A stretch of DNA of 64,000 nt from Desulfoarculaceae bacterium (GTDB lineage: Bacteria > Desulfobacterota > Desulfobulbia > Desulfobulbales > Desulfocapsaceae). Shown here piece by piece: positions 27,445 to 35,822 of this stretch. The position numbers were made by a program, and so were the translations under genes. The notes beneath the pieces were generated by a model. The model was not told where the DNA came from. It saw nothing but the letters and a program-made list of their open reading frames with translations, and ran no database searches. The stretch spans positions 23,761 to 87,760 of the forward strand of contig JAHYIV010000009.1 in NCBI GenBank assembly GCA_019429465.1. Direction: 5' to 3'. Positions within the stretch are counted from its first letter, which is position 1. Every line of letters starts with the position of its first letter.

Positions 27445-29046
27445 ATGGTAACTGTCAGGAAATTATTTTTTTGTTTGTTGTGTCTTTCTTTGTTTACTTT
27501 GCAAGCATGTGGTGGGGGGGGTGAGGATTCGACTACTAACGAGGCGGTTAATGCTGCTCCCGTTGCTAATGCTGGTCCAGATCAGAACGTTGCCACTGGA
27601 AGTATGATTACTCTTAATGGCAGTGGAAGTTCAGATGCTGATGGTGATCTGCTGACTTATGCTTGGGATTTCAGTTCCATCCCTTCTGGCAGCACGGCAA
27701 CTCTGTCTGATTCGACCAGTGCTAAACCTACCTATACAGCAGATCTTGATGGGACATATGTTTTAAGTCTGATTGTGAATGATGGGACGGCCGACAGTGC
27801 CGCAGATACCGTGACTGTAACCGCAACTATAGTTAATGCTGTTCCCGTGGCTAATGCTGGGCCAGATCAGAACGTTGCCACTGGAAGTATGATTACTCTT
27901 AATGGCAGTGGAAGCTCAGATGCTGATGGTGATCTGCTGACTTATGCTTGGGATTTCAGTTCCATCCCTTCTGGCAGCACGGCAACTCTGTCTGATTCGA
28001 CTATTGCTAAACCTACCTATACAGCAGATCTTGATGGGACATATGTTTTAAGTCTGATTGTGAATGATGGGACGGCCGACAGTGCTGCAGATACCGTGAC
28101 TGTAACCGCAACGACAGTTAATGCTGTTCCCGTGGCTAATGCTGGGCCAGATCAGAACGTTACCACTGGAAGTATGATTACTCTTAATGGCAGTGGAAGC
28201 TCAGATGCTGATGGTGATCTGCTGACTTATGCTTGGGATTTCAGTTCCATCCCTTCTGGCAGCACGGCAACTCTGTCTGATTCGACTAGTGCTAAACCTA
28301 CCTATACAGCAGATTTTGATGGGACATATGTTTTAAGTCTGATTGTGAATGATGGGACGACCGACAGTGCCGCAGATACCGTGACTGTAACCGCAACGAT
28401 AGTTAATGCTGTTCCCGTGGCTAATGCTGGGCCAGATCAGAACGTTACCACTGGAAGTATGATTACTCTTAATGGCATTGGAAGCTCAGATGCTGATGGT
28501 GATCTGCTGACTTACAAATGGAGATTCAGTTCCATCCCTTCTGGCAGCACGGCAACTCTGTCTGATTCGACTATTGCTACACCTACCTATACAGCAGATC
28601 TTGATGGGACATATGTTTTAAGTCTGATTGTGAATGATGGGATGGCCGACAGTACTGCAGATACCGTTAGTATTAATAGTTATTCAAATTATTCTCTCTT
28701 ATTCTCGACATCAGCTTCTAGTAGTGTTGTAAGCATAAATTCGTACATTCAACCCGGCTCTCAATTTTTCGGTTCTATTACAAACAATTCTAGCAGCTCA
28801 TTTGTCTGCTATCGGGCAGAGTTGCTCAGCGGGACTGACCTTGTCGGATACACTGAAGATCCCTCTCTTTTAGGGGGAGACGACCAAATGATTCCAGGGG
28901 AGAGCATCGGAATAGCTTTCACCTTAAATCGAGTTGTTTATGATAACGGGTTTAACTTTATATTTTACCTGAGACGCCCTGAAACTGGCGAAACTTTCAC
29001 GGTGGGATCGTCGACCGTAACGGGTCCACTTCCTCCTCTCTTTTAG
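27445..29046 (+). CDS. Lipoprotein with four PKD-type repeats
   Basis: A 533-residue surface or periplasmic lipoprotein. A signal peptide ends in the lipobox SLFTLQAC followed by GGGG (Cys at residue 22). Four tandem PKD/Ig-like domains of 95 residues follow (about 37-416), each with VANAGPDQNV, GSGSSDADGDLLTY and SLIVNDG. The C-terminal about 115 residues are a separate domain. The four repeats are nearly identical at DNA level (285-bp period), pointing to recent amplification. The natural C-terminus has probably been changed by a downstream tandem duplication. Base composition is more AT-rich than its neighbours, suggesting acquisition. Confidence 0.85.
   Translation: MVTVRKLFFCLLCLSLFTLQACGGGGEDSTTNEAVNAAPVANAGPDQNVATGSMITLNGSGSSDADGDLLTYAWDFSSIPSGSTATLSDSTSAKPTYTADLDGTYVLSLIVNDGTADSAADTVTVTATIVNAVPVANAGPDQNVATGSMITLNGSGSSDADGDLLTYAWDFSSIPSGSTATLSDSTIAKPTYTADLDGTYVLSLIVNDGTADSAADTVTVTATTVNAVPVANAGPDQNVTTGSMITLNGSGSSDADGDLLTYAWDFSSIPSGSTATLSDSTSAKPTYTADFDGTYVLSLIVNDGTTDSAADTVTVTATIVNAVPVANAGPDQNVTTGSMITLNGIGSSDADGDLLTYKWRFSSIPSGSTATLSDSTIATPTYTADLDGTYVLSLIVNDGMADSTADTVSINSYSNYSLLFSTSASSSVVSINSYIQPGSQFFGSITNNSSSSFVCYRAELLSGTDLVGYTEDPSLLGGDDQMIPGESIGIAFTLNRVVYDNGFNFIFYLRRPETGETFTVGSSTVTGPLPPLF
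27550..28690 (+). repeat. Four tandem 285-bp repeats in the PKD gene
   Basis: Units begin at 27550, 27835, 28120 and 28405, exactly 285 bp (95 codons) apart, differing at only a few positions each; the fourth degrades after about 28670. Copy number is likely to vary between strains through recombination. Confidence 0.95.
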
Positions 29047-29190
29047 GGGGAGACGACCAAATGATTCCAGGGGAGAGCATCGGAATAGCTTTCACCTTAA
29101 ATCAAGTTGTTTATGATAACGGGTTTAAATTTTACCTGAGACGCCCTGAAACTGGCGAAACTTTCATGGTTTCATTTCGATTGCAATAAT
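28862..29190 (+). repeat. Tandem duplication of the PKD gene's 3' end
   Basis: The stretch CCTCTCTTTTAGGGGGAG...GGCGAAACTTTCA at 28862-28999 recurs at 29034-29165, with a 9-base deletion in the second copy. The second copy is read in another frame: its TAG terminates the PKD lipoprotein at 29046. In the frame used by the first copy, the second copy continues to a TAA at 29187-29189 (ending VSFRLQ), which may be the ancestral C-terminus. Confidence 0.8.
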
Positions 29191-29309
29191 ACCAAAGGAA
29201 ACTTGGGGGACACTGTTATCTGTTTTTTTTTAATTCGTTCAATAGATAAGAGCGTCCCCCTTGTTCTACTTTGTCACATTACCCATCACTCTGCCGTTTG
29301 TATGCAGAG

Positions 29310-30071
29310 TCAATGGATGCTTGCCTTTTCCGGTGCCTGACATTCATCTGCCGGAAGACTTCTTCGTGAGTTATATCCCTCCATGGAAGAAAGTGAGCAA
29401 GCAATTTTGCAATCAAAAATATTGTCAAATGCTCGGCCTCTGCCATCCATGCTGATTGTAATGCCTTCGCGCTTCAGCACGCCAGTGAAAGCGTCGCTTG
29501 TAAACTGTGAACCTTGATCGCTGTTGAAAATTTCCGGCTTGCCGTGCCTGCGTAAAGCTTCTTCCAGGCAATCAACACAGAACTCTGCCTCCATACTGTT
29601 GCTGATCCGCCAACTCAATACCCGCCGTGAGTACCAGTCAATCACCGCCACCAGATAGGTAAAGCCACGGGCCAGCCGGATATAGGTGATATCCGTACTC
29701 CAGGCCTGGTTCGGCCTGACTACGAGAACACCGCGCAACAGGTAGGGATAAACCTTGTGTTCAGGGTGCGGACGGCTGGTGTTGGGTCCTGGCGCCATTC
29801 CGGCCAGTCCCATTGTCCGCATCAGGCTTTGTACCCGCTTGCGATTAACGGTATGGCCAGCTGTCTTGAGAAAGACAACCATCTTGCGGCTGCCGTAGAA
29901 CGGATGCCGCGTGTATTCTTTATCTATCAAGTGACTGAGCAGAAGGGAAGTCTCATCGACCAGCCTCGGCTTTTGCTGCGCATAGACCGTGGCACGGGAA
30001 ACTCCCGCCAGGACGCATTGCCTGACCTTTGACACCGTCTCCCCTCTATCGATCCAGGATTGCCGATTCAT
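29310..30071 (-). pseudogene. IS3-family transposase OrfB, internally deleted
   Basis: The reading frame shows the HTH_21 region, then an rve integrase domain: RPNQAWSTDITYIRL has the first catalytic Asp and KPEIFNSDQGSQFTS the second. After RGRAFDNIF the expected ERLWR...E segment carrying the catalytic Glu is missing. The frame passes directly into unrelated or C-terminal tail sequence (ADECQAPEKAS). The ATG overlaps the orfA stop as TAATG, the usual coupling in this group. Confidence 0.85.
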
Positions 30072-30367
30072 TACCGGTTGATCCCGGACTTTTTTTTCAA
30101 CCAGTCGAGTTCCACTTTCAGCTTGCCGATTTCGCTATAAAGCCGTTCAGGTTTACGGTGAGCGGCGATCGGTGCAGGGCCTCGCTTTCCTGCAAAAATC
30201 GTTTTTGCCTGCTCTTGAAGCTCCTTCTTCCAATGCCCGACAGTAATAGGGTGAACCTCAAACTCCTGACCTGTCTCGTTGATCGTCTTTACCCCTCGCA
30301 ATGCCTCCAGAGCTACCTTCGCCTTGAACTCAGGAGTATGGAACTTTTTCTTCTGCGCGTCACTCAT
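30071..30367 (-). CDS. IS3-family transposase OrfA
   Basis: A 98-residue helix-turn-helix protein, MSDAQKKKFHTPEFKAKVAL at the N-terminus, then EVHPITVGHWKKELQ recognition helix and a leucine-zipper-like C-terminus (YSEIGKLKVELDWLKKK). It is complete in length and directly precedes the damaged orfB. Confidence 0.92.
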   Translation of the reverse strand: MSDAQKKKFHTPEFKAKVALEALRGVKTINETGQEFEVHPITVGHWKKELQEQAKTIFAGKRGPAPIAAHRKPERLYSEIGKLKVELDWLKKKSGINR

Positions 30368-30506
30368 CTTTTCCTGTTCCTCGTGATTGCGTATAGCTTA
30401 AACTGCTGTCTTAAAACTGGGGGCCACTATATTATTATAAATATTTCAAGGGGTTATATTGCATACAAATGTGACAAATTAGAAGTAATCCTGGTCAGAA
30501 AAAGAG

Positions 30507-31229
30507 TTATTGAAGAAACCCTTTGCTGATCAAGAGGAGCAGAGCTGACAAGAACAGGAGATGGAGCAGGACGATCAGTGTCTTATGGCGCTGGAAATGT
30601 TCGCTCATCTTCTGGATGAAGGGCAGGCCGCCAAGGAATCGGCGCATCTTGTCGATCGCAATGGTCTGGTTGTCGGTGGTGGCTTGACCCTGAAAGGCCA
30701 CCATGGGAGCCAGGGCAAAGAAGTCTTTATCGTGGTGGCGCAGCAGGTCGTCAAAGGGGATGCCGCGCCATGCCTCCTTGATGATACGCTGGGCAAAGGG
30801 ACGATCGAGGGCATAGGCATGGGCGAGGCAGCGGTATCGTATCCTGACCACGGATGGTGCGGCTGTCGGGGATATGCGGGTGGTGAGAGCCCCAAGAAAG
30901 AAGGCGTTCCAGGCAGGGAGCGTTGGCAGGAAGGTGGTGGCCTCGTGCAGTCGTTGACCATTGAAACCCTGAAAGAGGATGTCATCTTCAAAGAGGAGAA
31001 TATGGCGGGCTCCGGCCGCCAGCCCTTTCTGCAGGCAGTGGATGTGGGATTGAAAGATCCCCTGTTCCTGATTTTCCGGATGCTTGGTAACGAGCACAAA
31101 TTCTACCCGGGCCAGCAGGCCGACCGCACTGAATTGTTTTTTGGCCGCTTCCCGCCGGTCCAGGCGTGTATCTATTGAGATACAATAGATCTTATCAAAA
31201 AAATCCCATGGTTCAGGAGATGGTTCCAT
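30507..31229 (-). CDS. Glycosyltransferase family 25-like protein
   Basis: A 240-residue protein with the LPS-type GT25 pattern: KIYCISIDTRLDRREAAKKQF at the N-terminus (acceptor/nucleotide site), ILLFEDDILFQGF with the DxD-like EDD, and FDDLLRHHDKDFFALAP further on. A hydrophobic helix at the C-terminus (about 218-236) suggests attachment to the inner membrane. Enzymes of this family add sugars to lipooligosaccharide. It could serve LPS or the lipid cluster; it is not in an operon with either. The ATG at 31229 gives the normal N-terminus. Confidence 0.8.
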   Translation of the reverse strand: MEPSPEPWDFFDKIYCISIDTRLDRREAAKKQFSAVGLLARVEFVLVTKHPENQEQGIFQSHIHCLQKGLAAGARHILLFEDDILFQGFNGQRLHEATTFLPTLPAWNAFFLGALTTRISPTAAPSVVRIRYRCLAHAYALDRPFAQRIIKEAWRGIPFDDLLRHHDKDFFALAPMVAFQGQATTDNQTIAIDKMRRFLGGLPFIQKMSEHFQRHKTLIVLLHLLFLSALLLLISKGFLQ

Positions 31230-31285
31230 GTCCTACCTGTGCAAAGGTGTTGCAGGGAAAAAGAGGAGTAGTGTACATAGTACTC

Positions 31286-31672
31286 ATGAATAAAGTGACC
31301 ACCACTCTCCGAAGAGGCCTTGTCAGGATTGCCGCCATCGATTTTGTCCGGACGGCTATTGAAGAAAAGGCGGACCTGAGGGAATTTAAGGAAAAACCTT
31401 CCCTGCAGGTCGTTGCCGGAGTTTTCTTAATCTCCATCAGTTTTGTCCTGGCCTGGCCTGCCATTACCGCCTTGGGAATTGTGGCCATTAAACTGAAGGA
31501 GCCCCTGATTGTTGTGATCGGAGGACCTTTGGCCTACGGTCTGTCGCACCTGGTTTTTCTGGCGGGGATGTATTTTTCCGGGGCCAAGTACACGGTTATT
31601 TTCTTCCGCTGGTTGAGTCGCATCCTGGTCGAGAAACTTCTCTCCTGGATTCCTGTGGAGTCGCAAGAGTGA
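31286..31672 (+). CDS. Small polytopic membrane protein, unknown
   Basis: A 128-residue protein with an N-terminal amphipathic/basic stretch and two or three hydrophobic segments (about 40-62, 70-92 and a weaker one at 95-110). No family recognised. The ATG at 31286 starts just before the clearly protein-like part; the 40 open codons upstream overlap the 5' end of the divergent glycosyltransferase and are doubtful. It converges with the PKS-dehydratase-like gene (31 bp between stops), so it is not in its operon. Confidence 0.6.
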   Translation: MNKVTTTLRRGLVRIAAIDFVRTAIEEKADLREFKEKPSLQVVAGVFLISISFVLAWPAITALGIVAIKLKEPLIVVIGGPLAYGLSHLVFLAGMYFSGAKYTVIFFRWLSRILVEKLLSWIPVESQE

Positions 31673-31703
31673 GCAGCTGCCGCCGGACTCGAAGTGATTT
31701 TTC

Positions 31704-32558
31704 TTATCTCCCATCTCTCAGGATCTTTCTGATCCAGGCAGGAGGCGTGACCCTGCCGCCGCTGATATCCCGCATCCGTAGCCCTGTGACGGTCTCACAA
31801 GGTCTTCCTTCGGTGTCAAAAACAGCCAGATCAAAAACAAGTTCGTCCGCGGCCCGGGACACGGGAATGACGAAGGTGCGGTACTGTTCTCCTGCTTTTG
31901 TCGCCTGGTGAATGACCCGTCGGGTGAAACCGACCGGGAAGGGTACAAAATCGGCCATGCATTGGCCGAGGACACAGGCGGCATGCATGGCGCCATCCAG
32001 GGGAAATGGCGATCCCAGCGTTTTTTGCAGATCTGGTCCCTCGCCAGGAGCTGGTGTCTGCAGGCGGCCCCATGCCCCTTGTCTTGAAAGATAGAGAGGG
32101 CCAGTCAGGGTGCGATAGCCTGGGCCAAAGGGGACCAGCTCCTCATAGATCTGCTCTGAGGCAACCGAAGCGGCTGATTTTGGTGGTGGCGAGGCCATGA
32201 TCTGTCTGGCCGTCAGTTGCGGTGAGTTGGCTGCAAAGGTGATCTCTGCGTGTTCCCGGCTTCGCGTTATTTTTTTGAACTGAATCCGGCTGAGCAGCTT
32301 GATGCGGATCTCACCCTGGCCTCTGGTCTCATATTCTATCCGCGCTGCTATCTCTGATCTCTCGGGCGGGATCTCGAGAAACTTTGAAAAACGGGCCTCG
32401 CTCATCACCATCGGGTCCATGTCGGCATCGATCTCATTGACCGCGGAGGCCAGTATCTCCATGATCTCCACGGCCGGCAGGATCACCCTGTCGTTGAAAA
32501 AATGGTCCTTGAACCAGGGCTGGACGGCAATAATCAGGGGCCTGCAGTTTGGGCTCAT
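31704..32558 (-). CDS. PKS dehydratase-like (double hotdog) protein
   Basis: A 284-residue protein that resembles the dehydratase domain of modular polyketide synthases. Near the N-terminus FKDHFFNDRVILPAVEIMEI corresponds to the HxxxGxxxxPG catalytic helix region, with His kept but the glycines changed. In the second half LDGAMHAACVLGQ corresponds to the DxxxQ/H motif. It would remove water from a 3-hydroxyacyl-ACP, or may be degenerate. The start ATG at 32558 is 19 bp after the thioesterase stop, and upstream codons overlap that gene. It is the last gene of the 42.4-31.7 kb operon. Confidence 0.6.
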   Translation of the reverse strand: MSPNCRPLIIAVQPWFKDHFFNDRVILPAVEIMEILASAVNEIDADMDPMVMSEARFSKFLEIPPERSEIAARIEYETRGQGEIRIKLLSRIQFKKITRSREHAEITFAANSPQLTARQIMASPPPKSAASVASEQIYEELVPFGPGYRTLTGPLYLSRQGAWGRLQTPAPGEGPDLQKTLGSPFPLDGAMHAACVLGQCMADFVPFPVGFTRRVIHQATKAGEQYRTFVIPVSRAADELVFDLAVFDTEGRPCETVTGLRMRDISGGRVTPPAWIRKILRDGR

Positions 32559-32577
32559 TGGCGACCGTTTACCATCA

Positions 32578-33057
32578 TCAGAAGGGAAATTGCTGCCAGA
32601 GCTGGATCGTCTGGTCATCGATCTCGACCGGGATACCCCTGCTGTTGACGGCACAGTGTCTGGTGAAGCCTGTGCAGATAATTTCTCCATCCTCGGCCCT
32701 GGTGATGAGATAGTCAAACTGCAGTTTCACCAGTTCCTGTTTCCCCGGGCGGGTGTGGATGAACATCAGATCATCATAATGGAGGGGGGTATGATAATTG
32801 AGCTCGGTTTTGATAATGGGGTAGATGTAGCCGCTTTCCTCAATCTTTTTATAGGGATAATTGGCCTCCCGCATGAGTGAGCCCCTGCCGAATTCAAAAT
32901 ACCTGAGATAATTGGCATGATAGACCACCTGCGATCGGTCGGTGTCAGCATAGAGGGTCCGCATTTCACAGCGATGCCAGATCTTGCCGGTCCCGGCATC
33001 GGTGACATGGGAAGGATGGCCTGGTACTGGTTCAGGGATAAACGGTTTTGGTCGCAT
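32578..33057 (-). CDS. Acyl-CoA/ACP thioesterase, 4-hydroxybenzoyl-CoA thioesterase type
   Basis: A 159-residue hotdog thioesterase. The signature YADTDRSQVVYHANYLRYFE matches the YbgC/4HBT active-site pattern with the catalytic Asp. It would release acyl chains from an ACP or CoA. Thioesterases of this group are regular members of aryl-polyene loci. The ATG at 33057 gives a slightly long N-terminus (about 30 residues before the fold); earlier ATG-like codons overlap the KS gene. It lies 49 bp after the KS. Confidence 0.88.
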   Translation of the reverse strand: MRPKPFIPEPVPGHPSHVTDAGTGKIWHRCEMRTLYADTDRSQVVYHANYLRYFEFGRGSLMREANYPYKKIEESGYIYPIIKTELNYHTPLHYDDLMFIHTRPGKQELVKLQFDYLITRAEDGEIICTGFTRHCAVNSRGIPVEIDDQTIQLWQQFPF

Positions 33058-33106
33058 TATCGTGTGTCTTTTCGTTGTTCCCGCGCGCGGAGATGGAGAT
33101 TCTTTT

Positions 33107-34372
33107 TTAACAGCCCTTAAAGACAAGGCAGCAGTTGGTACCGCCAAAGCCAAATGAGTTGGAAAGGACATATTCATAGGTCGAGTTGCGTGCCTGGTTG
33201 GGCACAAGATCAAGATCAGCAAAGGCCGGGTCTGGAATGTGATTGATTGTCGGCAGGAGCACTCCTTGAGACATGGCCTCGATACTCAGCGCCGCTTCAA
33301 TGGCCGCCGATGCCCCCAGGCTGTGGCCCACCTGCGATTTATTGGCCGTGATGGGGATCCGACCGATGCCCTTACCGAAGACTGCGCGCAGACATTCCAC
33401 CTCGGTTGCATCTCCGGTCGGGGTTGATGTCCCGTGGGCATTGATGCTGCCGATATCCGCCGGGCTCAATTCGGCATCATCAATGGCGGCCTTGATTGCC
33501 CGGATAATGGTAGTCGCATTGGGCCGGGTAAAATGATGGGCGTCAGAGCTCCAGCCAATGCCGGCTATCTCCGCCTTGGCCTGCAGGCCCAGTGAGCTCA
33601 CCATCTCCGCGGCGGCAAGGACCAGTACTCCGGCGCCTTCAGAGAGGACAAATCCTTTACGATCCAGGCTGAACGGCCGTGAGGCCTGACTGGGGTCATT
33701 ATGGGCACGATCCTTCGGCCCCACCTTGATCGTTGCCAGCATATTGGAAAATCCCTGGATGATCTCCGGCACCAGGCAGGTCTCAACGCCTCCGACGAGG
33801 GCAAAGTCACAGTCGCCGTCGCGAATCATTCTGGCGCCCAGGGCAATGGCATAGTTGGCCGAGGCGCAGGCCGCCTGAGGCGAAAAAATCGGCCCGGTAA
33901 AGCCCAGCAGCATCCCGGCCTTGCCGGCCGGCAGATTGGCGCAGACATTGGGCAGCAGGTAGGGGCTGACCTTGAAGGGCCCCCGGTTTACATAATTGTC
34001 CATGGCGATACGATAGGAATCGGTACCGTTCAAGGCCGAACCGATCAGGCAGGCGGTCCGGGGGCCTGTCAGGCCGTTGATCTCCAGGCCGGCATGGGCC
34101 ATGGCCTCCCGGCAGACCTCCATGGTCAGAAACATGGTGCCGGCATCCCAGACAGCGGCCTCTTTAGGGCTGACGTATGAGAGCTGGGTCGGATCCCAGT
34201 CCGGGATCTCTCCCACCACATTGCAGCGACTGCTGGTCTTGCATTTGCTGATCCGGCGAAATCCGGCGCCTCCGGCAACAGCGGCCTGCCAGGTCTTGCT
34301 GAAGGTGTTGCCCAGGGCAGTGGCGGCGCCGTAGCCGATAACAAAGACTTTTCTGTTGAGTGGTGCTTTCAT
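33107..34372 (-). CDS. Ketosynthase (FabF-type) in operon ii
   Basis: A 421-residue elongating ketosynthase. The complete catalytic set is Cys in PQAACASANYAIAL, His in NAHGTSTPTGDATE, Lys and His in TANKSQVGHSLGASAA, and the FGFGGTN loop. Its length is that of FabF. It is paralogous to the KS encoded immediately upstream at 34564-35814, from which it is separated by a 155-bp inverted-repeat element. The two may act on different chain lengths or partners; no chain-length assignment can be made by eye. Confidence 0.93.
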   Translation of the reverse strand: MKAPLNRKVFVIGYGAATALGNTFSKTWQAAVAGGAGFRRISKCKTSSRCNVVGEIPDWDPTQLSYVSPKEAAVWDAGTMFLTMEVCREAMAHAGLEINGLTGPRTACLIGSALNGTDSYRIAMDNYVNRGPFKVSPYLLPNVCANLPAGKAGMLLGFTGPIFSPQAACASANYAIALGARMIRDGDCDFALVGGVETCLVPEIIQGFSNMLATIKVGPKDRAHNDPSQASRPFSLDRKGFVLSEGAGVLVLAAAEMVSSLGLQAKAEIAGIGWSSDAHHFTRPNATTIIRAIKAAIDDAELSPADIGSINAHGTSTPTGDATEVECLRAVFGKGIGRIPITANKSQVGHSLGASAAIEAALSIEAMSQGVLLPTINHIPDPAFADLDLVPNQARNSTYEYVLSNSFGFGGTNCCLVFKGC

Positions 34373-34412
34373 ACAACCTTGGGCCAGCGGCCTCTCTTTT
34401 AATTGACTCGTT

Positions 34413-34567
34413 TGTAACTATCCAGCTTAATGCCGGGAAAATGCCAAAACACATGTCACGTAACTATCCGGCAGTGCCTCATATGCGGGAAAGGGGCCTG
34501 CGAAGTGTACTGATTCGTCCATGAGCAGACCGATGACGAAGCAGATGAGGTGCTGCTGGATAGTTAC
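34413..34567. repeat. Inverted-repeat element, copy A (108-bp core)
   Basis: The core 34460-34567 starts GTAACTATCC and ends GGATAGTTAC. An added half-unit (34413-34459) repeats the GTAACTATCCAG end. It is nearly identical, in reverse orientation, to 44686-44839. The TAA stop of the KS gene at 34564 lies inside its terminal GTTAC. It separates two KS genes of one operon, so any common transcript crosses it. Confidence 0.9.
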
Positions 34568-35814
34568 ACTCGTTTAAACACTGCGCAGCTGTTACAGCCG
34601 CCGAATCCAAAGGAGTTTTTCAGGATATATTCCTGAGTCAATTGTCTTTTCGTCCCAGCCACGCAGTCGATGTCGATTTCCGGGTCGGGAAAGTAGTTGA
34701 TGGTTGGCGGCAGCATCTCCTCCTGCATCGATTGAATGGCGAAGACGGATTCTATGACGCTGGAAGCGCCCATGGCATGGCCGATCAGCGATTTATTGGC
34801 GGAAACAGGCGGTATCGCCTGGCCAAACACGGCCTTGAGGGCGTCAAATTCGACCTTGTCACCGACCCGGGTGGAGGCGGCATGGGCGTTGACCGCGGCA
34901 ATGTCGGCTGGAGTGATGCCGGCGTCAGTGATGGCATTCTGCATGCACTGTCTGATCGTGGCAAAATGGGGGGCGACAAAATGGTGGGCATCCGAGGTCA
35001 TTCCCCAGCCGGCGAGTTCGGTGGTAAAAGGCAGGCCATGGCTTCTGGCAAATTTGCGGCTGGCAAGGATCACTGCCCCGGCCCCTTCCGAGAGGACAAA
35101 GCCGCGACGATTGGCGGAAAAGGGGCGGCTTGCCGCCTGCGGTGACCCCTCTTCCTCGCCCTCTTTGGGGATAAACACGCCGTTCATGGTGTAAAAACCG
35201 GCCACGATCGGTTCCACCAGGGCAAAATCAACGGCGCCGCAGATGGCAACATCGGCCTTATCCTGAGCCAGGAACATGGCTCCGATAATTATGGAGGTAA
35301 GTCCGGTGGCACAGGCAGTGACGGCGGAGACGATAGGTCCCTGGGCCCCTGTCTGGATGGCGATCTTGCCGCCCACCATGTTGATGCAGGCGTTGGGGTT
35401 GGTGTAGGGGTGGGGGAGTCTGTTTTCGGCCTGCAGGCGCCGGTCGGCAGTCAGCACGGCATCGAGTCCGCCAATGGCTGAACTGTAGGTCACAGCCACT
35501 CTGGGAGCGAGTTCCGGGGTGATCTCCAGGCCGCTGCGTTCAAGGGCCCTGGCCACCGAGAGCATGCCATATTTGAATACCGGGGAACTCCAGCTGGCTT
35601 GATGCCTGGCCGCGAGAAAGGGGTAGGCGAGATGGTCAATGTCTGCAACCTGGCCGGCAATGCGCACCGGAAAATCAGGGGAAAGCGGAAAACGGCTCAG
35701 CGCACCGATGCCGCTTTCCCCGGCCAGGGCGCGTTGCCACTGTTCCTCCAGGTTGATTCCCAGGGGCGAGATGGCGTCAAAGCCGATGATGACCGGTTTA
35801 TTACTCACCATCAT
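34564..35814 (-). CDS. Ketosynthase (FabF-type), stop codon inside a repeat
   Basis: A 416-residue ketosynthase. Cys is in VTACATGLTSIIIG, His in NAHAASTRVGDKVE (Ala replaces the usual Gly-Thr), Lys/His in SANKSLIGHAMGASS, and FGFGGCN near the end. Start: two tandem ATG codons at 35814 and 35811; the first is used here. The C-terminus reads FKRV and the TAA is formed by the end of the inverted-repeat element, so a few residues may have been replaced by its insertion. It is encoded 8 bp after the upstream radical-SAM gene. Confidence 0.92.
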   Translation of the reverse strand: MMVSNKPVIIGFDAISPLGINLEEQWQRALAGESGIGALSRFPLSPDFPVRIAGQVADIDHLAYPFLAARHQASWSSPVFKYGMLSVARALERSGLEITPELAPRVAVTYSSAIGGLDAVLTADRRLQAENRLPHPYTNPNACINMVGGKIAIQTGAQGPIVSAVTACATGLTSIIIGAMFLAQDKADVAICGAVDFALVEPIVAGFYTMNGVFIPKEGEEEGSPQAASRPFSANRRGFVLSEGAGAVILASRKFARSHGLPFTTELAGWGMTSDAHHFVAPHFATIRQCMQNAITDAGITPADIAAVNAHAASTRVGDKVEFDALKAVFGQAIPPVSANKSLIGHAMGASSVIESVFAIQSMQEEMLPPTINYFPDPEIDIDCVAGTKRQLTQEYILKNSFGFGGCNSCAVFKRV

Positions 35815-35822
35815 CAATCATC

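Larger units (their letters stand above)
29200..30430 (-). mobile_element. Defective IS3-family element
   Basis: An IS3-type element with orfA and orfB on the minus strand. The outer end upstream of orfA carries TGGCCCCCAG (complement of 30413-30424); GTCCCCCTTG near 29250 may be the opposite end. The left boundary is not certain. orfB lacks the segment with the third catalytic residue, so the copy cannot move by itself. Confidence 0.75.
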
